DNA of 21,257 nucleotides, taken from contig CAZLGO010000024.1 of assembly GCA_964559295.1 (NCBI GenBank), positions 1 to 21,257 of the forward strand, written 5' to 3'. A program made the position numbers and the translations under genes. Below the pieces are notes generated by a model. That model made no database searches and was not told the origin of the DNA. It saw nothing but the letters and a program-made list of their open reading frames with translations. The stretch is from CAZLGO01 sp964559295. GTDB taxonomy: Archaea > Methanobacteriota > Methanobacteria > Methanobacteriales > Methanobacteriaceae. Positions 8,084 through 15,700 of this stretch are shown here, piece by piece. Position 1 is the stretch's first letter. Each line of letters starts with the position of its first letter.

Positions 8084-8485
8084 TTGAATTTAGATAACAG
8101 AGGAATTGCAACTGTTGATCTGCTGTTTGCAACTCTGATATTCCTGATTATCGTAGTAGGTTTTGTTAATTTGATCAGCAGTGAAATGGATAAAACTCAA
8201 GCTGGAGAATTAGGAAAAGCAAGAATGTTGGGTGAAAGGATAGCTGAAGCTATAAATACTGTTTATATAAACGGAAGAGGCTATTCTGTTAATTTAACCT
8301 TACCTTCAGATTTTAACTTTACAGCTTATGTGAACAGCGCAGGATATGTAACTGTCACATATAAGGGTAACAACACCACCATTAATTTGATACCGAAAAG
8401 CAACCTTACAAATGTTACAATGACCACAGGTCAGAGATATCAGGTTAAAAACAATAACGGTACAATAACCTTTACATTATTATAA
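8084..8485 (+). CDS. Small prepilin-like protein, RG/IATVD N-terminus, TTG start
   Basis: An upstream in-frame ATG at 8063 overlaps the previous gene, but TTG 8084 has GGAG at 8074-8077 with 6-nt spacing and yields the leader MNLDNRG, matching the short leaders of its neighbours. This gives 133 residues. The mature start IATVDLLFATLIFLIIVVGFV has Asp at position 5, the conventional pilin position. The head carries seven sequons (NLT, NFT, NNT, NTT, NLT, NVT, NGT) in about 70 residues. Length, Asp5 and compact head make it the most conventional pilin subunit of this operon; a minor or major pilin role is inferred. Confidence 0.75.
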   Translation: MNLDNRGIATVDLLFATLIFLIIVVGFVNLISSEMDKTQAGELGKARMLGERIAEAINTVYINGRGYSVNLTLPSDFNFTAYVNSAGYVTVTYKGNNTTINLIPKSNLTNVTMTTGQRYQVKNNNGTITFTLL

Positions 8486-8499
8486 AATCGGTGCTTTTT

Positions 8500-8937
8500 A
8501 TGGATCTGGGTGATATTTGGGAGAAGAAAGCTTTAATTGCACTTGCTGTGATAACGATCATTATTGTGATCTACGCATACAATCCCTTTGAACCTACCCC
8601 TGATGTTAAAATTCAAAACGATACGGTTCCTACATCCCCACCACAAGACAATTCATCTTTTAACTTAACGAAATCAAATAACACAACAGCAAACAACACG
8701 ACTATTGAGGATAATGCAACAACTCCCATCTCGAAAGAAGATGCAAAGAAAAAGGCTTCGCAGTCGGGATATGAGGTAGGAGATCCAAAACTAGGGATTA
8801 TTAAAATAAATAACACAGAATATACTGCATGGATAGTTCCTATTCTAAAGGATAACAAAATAGTAAAGGAAATATATATAGATGCGATCACAGGAAAGAT
8901 AATAGGAAGCAAGGAAGAATCTACAATTCAATTGTGA
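8500..8937 (+). CDS. Membrane-anchored PepSY-like protein of the pilus operon
   Basis: 145 residues from ATG 8500; the alternative GTG at 8491 is less likely because GGTG (8490-8493) sits 6 nt before the ATG. The order is a cytoplasmic tail, one helix (ALIALAVITIIIVIYAY), a Pro/Asn/Thr-rich linker with most of nine sequons (NDT, NSS, NLT, NNT, NTT, NAT and others), then a small domain: ISKEDAKKKA, GDPKLGIIKIN, IVPILKDNKIVKEIYIDAITGKIIG. That end pattern, helix then strands closing with YIDAxTGKIIG, is PepSY-like. PepSY domains are usually linked to binding or inhibition of proteases, but no partner is evident. It has a clear paralogue at 17463-17912. It sits 14 bp after the small prepilin and 4 bp before the next gene. 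Confidence 0.68.
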   Translation: MDLGDIWEKKALIALAVITIIIVIYAYNPFEPTPDVKIQNDTVPTSPPQDNSSFNLTKSNNTTANNTTIEDNATTPISKEDAKKKASQSGYEVGDPKLGIIKINNTEYTAWIVPILKDNKIVKEIYIDAITGKIIGSKEESTIQL

Positions 8938-8941
8938 TACC

Positions 8942-9731
8942 ATGGGGACCGTTGCAGCGATCATAATGATTATTCTATTTTTGGTACTCATGGTTTTTGT
9001 ATTTTCAGCAGCACTTCTAACGCCTATAATTGGCAAGAAGAATCTGTTTTTTGTAATATTTCTTGGATTTATGGTAGGTGTTGTTGGTGGTGCTTTTTTC
9101 ATGGCTCCTGTACTTGACGATATCCCAGATGCAGCGAGATTTTTTTACCAGTATACAACGCCTGGTACAGAGACCATAGGAGTCGATGTTTCAACTGAAA
9201 GGGATGTTGGCAAGTTTATAGATGATGCAAAAAAGATTGATGGTGTTGTAGGTGTTGAAAACCAAGGGTTGACTCTCCGTACCACCGAGTTTTCAGAATT
9301 TTGGAAGGAACAGCTTGAAAAGCGTATACCCATCCAAAGCGAACAGGTAGTGTCACAAAAAGTCTATACAAACGGTACAATAATCTTGGACATCAAAAAC
9401 GATAGCGATTCTCAGAAGATAGCAAAAAATTTATCAGATTGGTTGCTGCTTATTGGAGAGATACACGTAAGATACAGCGTAGTTCATGTTTCTGTTAATG
9501 TTGATGCATCCAAGGTAGATCATGTAATAGGAGAGCTATCAAAACAAGATGTTGTCATAACCAATATAGAAGGTCCAATAGAAGATAAGANNNNNNNNNN
9601 CAAATAAGTCAAATATCACCATTTTCTGTGGTTTTATTGGCATATTGGTAGCTTTAGCAGGTATTTTTTGTGATACCATCCTCAGAATCCTGGGACTGAT
9701 CAAAGAGAGGATCTTAAGAGGTAATAGATGA
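8942..9731 (+). CDS. Unknown two-to-three-TM protein interrupted by scaffold gap
   Basis: The gene begins at ATG 8942 with GTGAT just upstream. Two hydrophobic segments (IIMIILFLVLMVFVF and LFFVIFLGFMVGVVGG) are followed by an external domain of about 150 residues with three sequons and two similar alpha/beta stretches (VDVSTERDVGKFIDDAKKI and VNVDASKVDHVIGELSK). The frame runs into ten N at 9591-9600. The apparent TAA just beyond is probably an artefact of gap length: another frame from 9603 stays open for 42 codons to TGA 9729-9731 and encodes a hydrophobic segment (ITIFCGFIGILVALAGIF) followed by a basic tail. I infer one gene with a third membrane helix. I do not recognise the family. It is last in the pilus operon. 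Confidence 0.55.
9591..9600. other. Assembly gap (10 N)
   Basis: Ten undetermined bases mark a scaffold join. The true length is unknown and the reading frame changes across it. Confidence 0.98.
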
Positions 9732-9798
9732 AGGATGGGGTTTTTCCAAAGAACCTTTAATAAAGTTCATCAAAAGTGGTGTGCATCAACGCTTTCTG

Positions 9799-9833
9799 AA
9801 GGTTATTTTGATCAACCTTTTTCTAAAAGGTTG
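9799..9833 (+). promoter_or_regulatory. Overlapping hairpins directly upstream of dph6-like gene
   Basis: A perfect 9-bp inverted repeat (CAACCTTTT, TCT, AAAAGGTTG; 9813-9833) ends just before the GGTGAT ribosome-binding site. An AAGGTT at 9799-9804 can pair instead with the same AACCTT (9814-9819). The two structures are mutually exclusive. It could be a terminator of the pilus operon or a leader structure for the next gene; the sequence does not decide. Confidence 0.4.
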
Positions 9834-9841
9834 GGTGATAG

Positions 9842-10549
9842 ATGAAGGTTGCAGTGCTTTTCTCAGGTGGTAAAGACAGTACAATGGCACTATACAAAGC
9901 CATAAAGGATGGACATAGGGTAGAATACCTTGTATCCATGATCTCATCCAACCCTGACTCTTACATGTACCATGTCACAAACATCTATCTTACAGAATTA
10001 TCATCAGAAGCTCTGGGAATACCCTTGGTTAAGGGTTTTACAGCTGGCAGGAAAGAAGAGGAATTAGAAGATCTTGCGTTAGTTTTGGAAAAATTAAAGG
10101 ATAAAGGGATTGGAGGGGTATTCTCTGGAGCAATAGCTTCGGTCTATCAAAAATCAAGAATCGAAAAAATTTGTGATAAGCTGGGGCTTAGATCATACAC
10201 TCCACTGTGGCATGTGGATCCAAAAGAACACATGGAGGATATTATAAAACTTAAATTTGAGGTTATAATAACAAGGGTTTCAGCAGAGGGTTTTGATGAG
10301 TCCTGGTTAGGGCGGAAGATAGATGAAGAATCTCTCAGGGAAATTCTTAAATTGAATAAGAAACATGGAATACACATAGCCTTTGAAGGTGGTGAAGCTG
10401 AAACCTTGGTTTTAGATTGTCCTCTTTTTACAAAAAAAATCAAAATAATAGATGCAGAAAAAATATGGAAAGGGGATAGTGGATATTTTCTGATCAAAAA
10501 AGCTGTATTAGAAAACAAATTTTTTAAGCAGGGGCTATCCAGTCTATAA
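9842..10549 (+). CDS. dph6: Diphthine-ammonia ligase (DUF71/Dph6-like ATP pyrophosphatase)
   Basis: 235 residues of the DUF71 family, whose archaeal and eukaryotic members carry out the last, ATP-dependent amidation step of diphthamide formation on elongation factor 2. The N-terminal PP-loop SGGKDS is at residues 8-13. The family-specific region FEGGEAETLVLDCPLF lies near residues 177-193, and GKxxE-like central segments such as WHVDPKEHMEDI and SAEGFDESWLGR are present. GGTGAT lies a few bases before the ATG. The gene follows the pilus operon after a structured leader and its last 26 bases overlap the end of the opposite-strand UPF0201 gene. Length is normal for the short archaeal form. Some DUF71 proteins have other substrates, so the exact reaction is inferred from the family. 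Confidence 0.85.
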   Translation: MKVAVLFSGGKDSTMALYKAIKDGHRVEYLVSMISSNPDSYMYHVTNIYLTELSSEALGIPLVKGFTAGRKEEELEDLALVLEKLKDKGIGGVFSGAIASVYQKSRIEKICDKLGLRSYTPLWHVDPKEHMEDIIKLKFEVIITRVSAEGFDESWLGRKIDEESLREILKLNKKHGIHIAFEGGEAETLVLDCPLFTKKIKIIDAEKIWKGDSGYFLIKKAVLENKFFKQGLSSL

Positions 10550-10898
10550 ATCTCTCAAGATCATCTGTTTTGATTGTAACTTCTATTTCTCCTAAGGCTG
10601 ATAACCTATCTTCAACAAAATTAGGAACGCCAACAAATGCTGCTTGTTTGCTCAACAGGAAGCTTATGGTATTGTTTTTAGAACCCCTCATCATAACACT
10701 TCTTGCAGTACTTCGGATTCTTCTTTTTTCTAAAGATTCACGAAATCTCATGAGAGATTCAACTCCTCCTGATACAAAAACACAGCCTTCTTCTATTTTG
10801 ATCACGTCATAGTCAAAGATATTCCCAAGAGCTTCTATGACCTTTTTTGGATTCTCTGTTGGATGAACCTCTGCTTTAGCATACATCTTAATTTTCAT
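10524..10898 (-). CDS. UPF0201 family RNA-binding-like protein
   Basis: 124 residues from ATG 10898 (an upstream in-frame start at 10949 would lie inside the previous gene). The sequence MKIKMYAKAEVHPTENPKKV, the segment ISFLLSKQAAFVGVPNF and the acidic end GEIEVTIKTDDLERFIDWIAP are typical of the archaeal UPF0201 family, described as RNA-binding or exosome-associated by prediction only. It starts inside the last codons of the UPF0200 gene (overlap of 11 nt), so translation is probably coupled. Its 3' end overlaps the convergent dph6-like gene by 26 bp. Confidence 0.8.
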   Translation of the reverse strand: MKIKMYAKAEVHPTENPKKVIEALGNIFDYDVIKIEEGCVFVSGGVESLMRFRESLEKRRIRSTARSVMMRGSKNNTISFLLSKQAAFVGVPNFVEDRLSALGEIEVTIKTDDLERFIDWIAPA

Positions 10899-11412
10899 TA
10901 TCCAAGATACCTCTAATATCTCTTTTAAACTTCTCAAGGGGCCCCTCATTTACTATCATATAATCAGAAGTTGCTATAGCATCTCCTATTCCAAATCCAA
11001 GTTCTCTTTCATCTCTTTCTTTGAATTCTAAAATGTTTTTTGGATCGTCTACCCTGTTTCTTCTTTTAAGTCTCCTAAATCTTGTCTTTGGACTTGAATG
11101 GATTGCAATCACCTTGAAATCCTCAAAATTATTTTTAAATGTTTCGACTTCATCTAAACTTCTTATACCTTCTATCATGATTTTGTTGATATTTAATTTT
11201 TTTATGCGATCTACACATGTTTTTGCAATAAAAGAGTCTCCATATTCCCTTCGAAGCATTATTGCAACCTTTCCAACGTCTTTTTTTCTTTTTTTTGCTT
11301 CTTCTCTCACAACATCCCCCATTCTTATTATAGCTATATCCATATCCTCTGCAACCTTCGTAACCACGCCCTTACCGGACCCTGGCATTCCTACTACTCC
11401 AATAACCTTCAT
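10888..11412 (-). CDS. UPF0200 P-loop nucleotide-kinase-like protein
   Basis: 174 residues. The P-loop GMPGSGKG is at residues 8-15. Later segments (FIAKTCVDRI, KIMIEGIRSLDEVETF, RRLKRRNRVDDP, ATSDYMIVNEG) fit the nucleoside monophosphate kinase fold and resemble dephospho-CoA kinase and adenylate kinase relatives. Archaeal members are annotated UPF0200. The start overlaps the stop of the 4-phosphopantoate-beta-alanine ligase gene by 4 nt, so a link to CoA synthesis is tempting. However, the archaeal dephospho-CoA kinase that I know of belongs to another family (DUF359), so the substrate remains open. Confidence 0.78.
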   Translation of the reverse strand: MKVIGVVGMPGSGKGVVTKVAEDMDIAIIRMGDVVREEAKKRKKDVGKVAIMLRREYGDSFIAKTCVDRIKKLNINKIMIEGIRSLDEVETFKNNFEDFKVIAIHSSPKTRFRRLKRRNRVDDPKNILEFKERDERELGFGIGDAIATSDYMIVNEGPLEKFKRDIRGILDNEN

Positions 11413-12155
11413 AAGCTCTCACATCGTTCGCTTATAACTTTTAATGACTTTTTAAGGTTTTCGGTATTGTCAAAATCCTCCAGTATTTTTCTGAGTTTAT
11501 GGGGTTTTTGCTCTAAAAGATTTTCTATTTCATCTACAAGAGTTGGTATCGTCCTTATGATATTGTCTACTATGGTTATAGAAGCTTTTTTGGATGTTCT
11601 TGATAATGGATTAAGATCTATTGCTATTACAAACTTTCCAAGAGATCTCAACGCTTCTGTCCTATCTCCATCCTCCAATGGGACCAAAACAACGTCTGCT
11701 TTAAATATTCCATGGAAACTTACATTTGCTCTTGGGCTTTTAGACCATCCTATAGATTCTAAGGTATCATTTTCGGTGCCCAAAATTTCGCATGCTCCAG
11801 CATTCTTTAAGGCTTTTTCTATAGCTTTCGTCCTTTCAGGAGTTTTATAAAATAGATTTATCTCTATCTTTGCACCTAAAATATCTGATAATCTAACTAC
11901 ATCTTCTGGAACAAGAGCTGCTGTATTTCCATTTACCGATATAACAGGATATTTTGCAAGAATTAAAGCAGATGCAGCTGCACGGATTGCATCCTTTGCG
12001 GTTTCTGTGGTCTTCTCACCAATCAAATAATCAAACGCTTCTCCTCTCCCATGGGCTATCATCCCTGCTTCTGCCAGAATACCTGCCTTGTAGGCTTGTA
12101 CCATCTTCTCCCTTAGTATAAGGGATTCGTATCTTGGATGATCCTTGGGTATCAT
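11409..12155 (-). CDS. 4-phosphopantoate-beta-alanine ligase
   Basis: 248 residues. This archaeal enzyme condenses 4-phosphopantoate with beta-alanine using ATP to give 4'-phosphopantothenate, replacing the bacterial pantothenate synthetase/kinase route to CoA. Family signatures are clear: HPRYESLILREKMV near the N-terminus, AHGRGEAFDYLIGE, VNGNTAALVPED, PLEDGDRTEALRSLGK and IDLNPLSRTSKKA followed by TIVDNIIRTIP. Length and start match the family. It is first in a minus-strand operon with the UPF0200 and UPF0201 genes, each overlapping the next, and shares a 46-bp divergent promoter region with the protease-reductase operon. Confidence 0.93.
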   Translation of the reverse strand: MIPKDHPRYESLILREKMVQAYKAGILAEAGMIAHGRGEAFDYLIGEKTTETAKDAIRAAASALILAKYPVISVNGNTAALVPEDVVRLSDILGAKIEINLFYKTPERTKAIEKALKNAGACEILGTENDTLESIGWSKSPRANVSFHGIFKADVVLVPLEDGDRTEALRSLGKFVIAIDLNPLSRTSKKASITIVDNIIRTIPTLVDEIENLLEQKPHKLRKILEDFDNTENLKKSLKVISERCESL

Positions 12156-12201
12156 GTTATAAACTATAAGTATCTATGTATAAATATAGATTGTGAGTTA
12201 A
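12156..12201. promoter_or_regulatory. Compact divergent promoter with central inverted repeat
   Basis: Only 46 bp separate the two divergent ATGs. In the middle is an inverted repeat, ATCTAT (12172-12177), GTATAAAT, ATAGAT (12186-12191), whose spacer contains TATA-like sequence readable on both strands. Both transcripts would be leaderless or nearly so. One factor bound here could control CoA synthesis and nucleotide reduction together; that is inference. Confidence 0.4.
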
Positions 12202-12705
12202 ATGATAAAAGCAGGTGGAAAAATTATATGCAAGGATAAAGCTGGCATTATTGGGGCTGTTGTAAAATATAATGGAAAAAACTGTATTCTAACTGTCTCA
12301 CACCTTTTAAAAGCTGCAGGATGCAATAGCAGAAGTGAATTTAAGATAAACAGCGAAAGAGGATATTTAATTGGGATCTTAAAAGATGAGGATCTCGCTA
12401 TAATAGAAGTTATGGCAGAAGCTTCCAAACTGAAATTTTCAAATGTAGGAAAAGCTGAGTTAGGAGACGCTTACCTTCTCACAGGATCATATAAAAGATA
12501 CTGTAGTATTCTAAGTACTGGAAAAACATTTCATTACCTATCTTTTGATCGCTATAACATTCCGCTGCCAGGTGATAGTGGTTCTCCTGTTTTCCAGGAT
12601 AATAAGGTTGTGGGAATCTTATCTTCAATTTTCCTAAATAGCGCAACAGGAATAGCAATATCCTCCGGAGTTTTTGAGGACCTTAAAATAAAGATGTGGG
12701 ATTAG
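12202..12705 (+). CDS. Small cytoplasmic trypsin-like serine protease
   Basis: 167 residues with the order of motifs of a chymotrypsin/trypsin-fold peptidase (trypsin_2-like): ILTVSH with His34, KDEDLAIIEV with Asp64, and PLPGDSGSPVF with Ser126, followed by VVGILSS. The spacing is short but consistent with a minimal two-barrel domain. There is no signal peptide, membrane segment or PDZ domain, which is unusual because most relatives are exported or DegP-like. The stop is 1 bp before the start of the ribonucleotide reductase, so the pair is cotranscribed and probably coupled. I cannot name a substrate. A proteolytically dead homologue is unlikely because all three triad residues are present. 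Confidence 0.75.
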   Translation: MIKAGGKIICKDKAGIIGAVVKYNGKNCILTVSHLLKAAGCNSRSEFKINSERGYLIGILKDEDLAIIEVMAEASKLKFSNVGKAELGDAYLLTGSYKRYCSILSTGKTFHYLSFDRYNIPLPGDSGSPVFQDNKVVGILSSIFLNSATGIAISSGVFEDLKIKMWD

Positions 12706-12706
12706 G

Positions 12707-15700
12707 ATGACTAAAGAGATTGTCCAAAAGATCATAAAAAGAGATGGAAGAATCGTTGACTTCGACTCTTCGAAAATTAAAAACGCTATAAATAAAGCTA
12801 TTGCTGCAGTAGGAGAAAAAAATGGAAAAAAAGCAGAATTGTTATCGGATGAGGTAGTTTCAATTATAGAAAAACGTTTTTATGGTAAAATACCAACTGT
12901 AGAAGATGTTCAGGATATCGTAGAAGAGATGCTTATAAGAGAAGGTTACACAAAGGCTGCAAAGGCATACATACTTTATCGGGAAAAGCGCACAGAGATA
13001 AGAGAAGCTAAAAGGTTCATAGGTGTTTTAGATGATCTGAAACTTTCCGTAAATGCTACAGCAGTTTTGCAGAGAAGATATTTACTAAAAGATGAGGATG
13101 GAAGAATTACAGAAACTCCAAAACAGATGTTTAAAAGAGTTGCATCTGCTATAGCCGAAATAGATCTTTTATATGAAGAGAATGATGTTAAAAAAACAGA
13201 AGAAGAATTCTATCAAGCGATGTCTAACCTTGAATTTCTTCCAAATTCTCCAACCTTGATGAATGCAGGCACTCCAATAAACCAACTTTCTGCGTGTTTT
13301 GTTTTGCCTGTAGAGGATTCTATGGAAGGGATATTTGATGCCCTAAAACACATGGCAATGATTCACAAATCAGGAGGAGGCGTTGGTTTTTCGTTTTCAA
13401 AATTAAGACCAAAAGGAGATGTTGTAAAATCGACAGCCGGGATTGCATCGGGACCTGTATCATTTATGCAAGTTTTTGATGTGGCAACAGATGTCATAAA
13501 ACAAGGAGGAAGAAGAAGAGGAGCAAACATGGGTGTATTAAGTGTTTATCATCCAGATATCCTTGAATTTATCACTGCAAAGGGACGAGAAGGTGCTCTA
13601 ACTAACTTCAATTTATCTGTGGCGGTTGATGATAAATTTATGCAAGCAGTTGAAGATGATAGGAAATATGACCTTATAAATCCCAGAAACGGAAAACTTG
13701 TAAAAAAGCTTCGAGCAAGAGATGTATTCGATCTTATAGTGGCAGCAGCTTGGAACAGTGGAGATCCTGGGATTGTATTTCTGGATGAAGTAAACAGAGG
13801 CAATCCTACTCCCTATGTTGGTAGAATAGAAGCGACTAACCCCTGTGTTGCCTCAGATACATGGATCATGACTGCAAATGGTCCAAGACAAGTCAAAGAA
13901 TTAGTTGGAAAAAGATTTACTGCTATTCTAAATGGAGAGGAATGGAAAACCTCTGATAACGGGTTCTTTTTAACTGGAAACAAAGTTATACATAAATTGA
14001 AGACGAAAGAAGGTTTTGAATTACGCCTCACAGAGGATCATAAGATCCTGAAAGTGAAAAGAATGACCAGGTATAAAATGGAAACTAAATGGGAAAGTGT
14101 AAAAAATTTGAAAAGTGAGGATAAAGTCGTTTTAAATAATCACCGGAATTATAATGGATGGAATGGAGAATTCAATGAGAAGGAGGGGTATTTAATTGGT
14201 CTGCTCATTGGTGATGGAACAATAAAGAAGGACAAGGTTGTACTTTCTTCTTGGGGAGATGCTGTAGCCGTAAGAACGTTAGTATTAAATTATGCTAAAG
14301 AACTTCCCCATAGGTCTGATTTTAAGGGATGGATGGAAATTAAAGGCAGAGGAGAATATCGTTTGTCTTTAGGTTATTTAAAAAAGCTCGCAAAAAAACT
14401 TGGGTTAGGACCTGGAAAGAAAACTGTCACTCCTGAAATGGAAAAAGCATCTTCAAAGTTCTGCAAAGGTTTGCTTAAAGGATTATTTGATGCAGACGGT
14501 TCTGTACAGGGAGATCACCTAAAGGGCGTCAGCATCAGGTTAGCTCAAAGTGACATTGAAATTCTAACGGCAGTTCAGCGCATTCTTCTTAGATTTGGTA
14601 TATTCTCAAAAATTTATAAGAATAGAAGGTCCAGGAGTACAAGCAAGCTCCCAAATGGCAAAGGCGGGACAAAGGAATATCACATAAAACCACAACATGA
14701 ACTTGTAATATCCAATGAAAGCATGTATCATTTCCACAGAATGATCGGTTTCGGCGATTCAAAAAAAGCAGAAAAACTTAAAAAAGCCATAAAAAGTTAC
14801 AAGAGAAAGATGAATAAGGAGCACTTTATAGCAACCATAGAGGAAGTAGTTCCAGATACCACAGATAAAGTTTATGATGTACAAATTCCTGGAATAAATG
14901 CCTTCGATGCTAATGGATTTTACATCCATAACTGCGGGGAACAGCCCCTCTTACCCTACGAATCATGCAATTTAGGATCCATAAATCTTGTTAAAATGGT
15001 AAAAAATAGTAAAATAGACTGGGATAAGCTAAAAAATACCGTAAAAACTGCCGTACACTTTTTAGACAATGTAATCGATGCGAACAATTTCCCAATACCG
15101 CAAATAGAGGTTGAAACTAAAAAAAATCGAAAAATTGGTCTGGGTGTTATGGGATTTGCAGAGATGCTTATAATGCTAGGTATTCCTTATGATTCGCACA
15201 AAGCTTTAAAAATTGCAGAAGAGATCATGAGTTTTATAAAAAAGCATGCCAGAGACGCATCAGTTGAACTCGGAAAATCAAGAGGTTCATTTTCAAACTT
15301 TAAAGGGAGTGTATGGGACAAGGAAGGATACGAAGCCATGAGAAATGCTACAACAACAACCATTGCACCCACAGGAACGATAAGTATAATTGCAGATGTA
15401 ACAAGTGGTATTGAACCTCTCTTTGCAGTCTCATTTGTTCGTGACGTTATGGAAGGTACAAAACTACTGGAGGTAAATGCCCTCTTCGAAGAAATCGCAA
15501 AAAAAAGAGGATTTTACAGCAGGGAGCTAATGATGGAAATCGCCAGAAAAGGGTCTGTACAGGATATTGATAGAATTCCTGAGGATGTTAGGCGGATATT
15601 TGTAACAGCTCTTGATATAGAACCAAAATGGCATGTTAAGATGCAGGCAGCGTTTCAGAAGCATGTTGATAATGCAGTTGCAAAAACCGTGAATCTGCCA

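Noticed and set aside
9601..9607. TAA after the N run as the true end of the 8942 gene
   Set aside because: The frame is arbitrary across a gap of unknown size, and a better coding tail exists in another frame to 9731.
12198..12428. 76-codon minus-strand frame opposite the protease gene
   Set aside because: The plus strand encodes a protease with an intact triad; this frame is its shadow.
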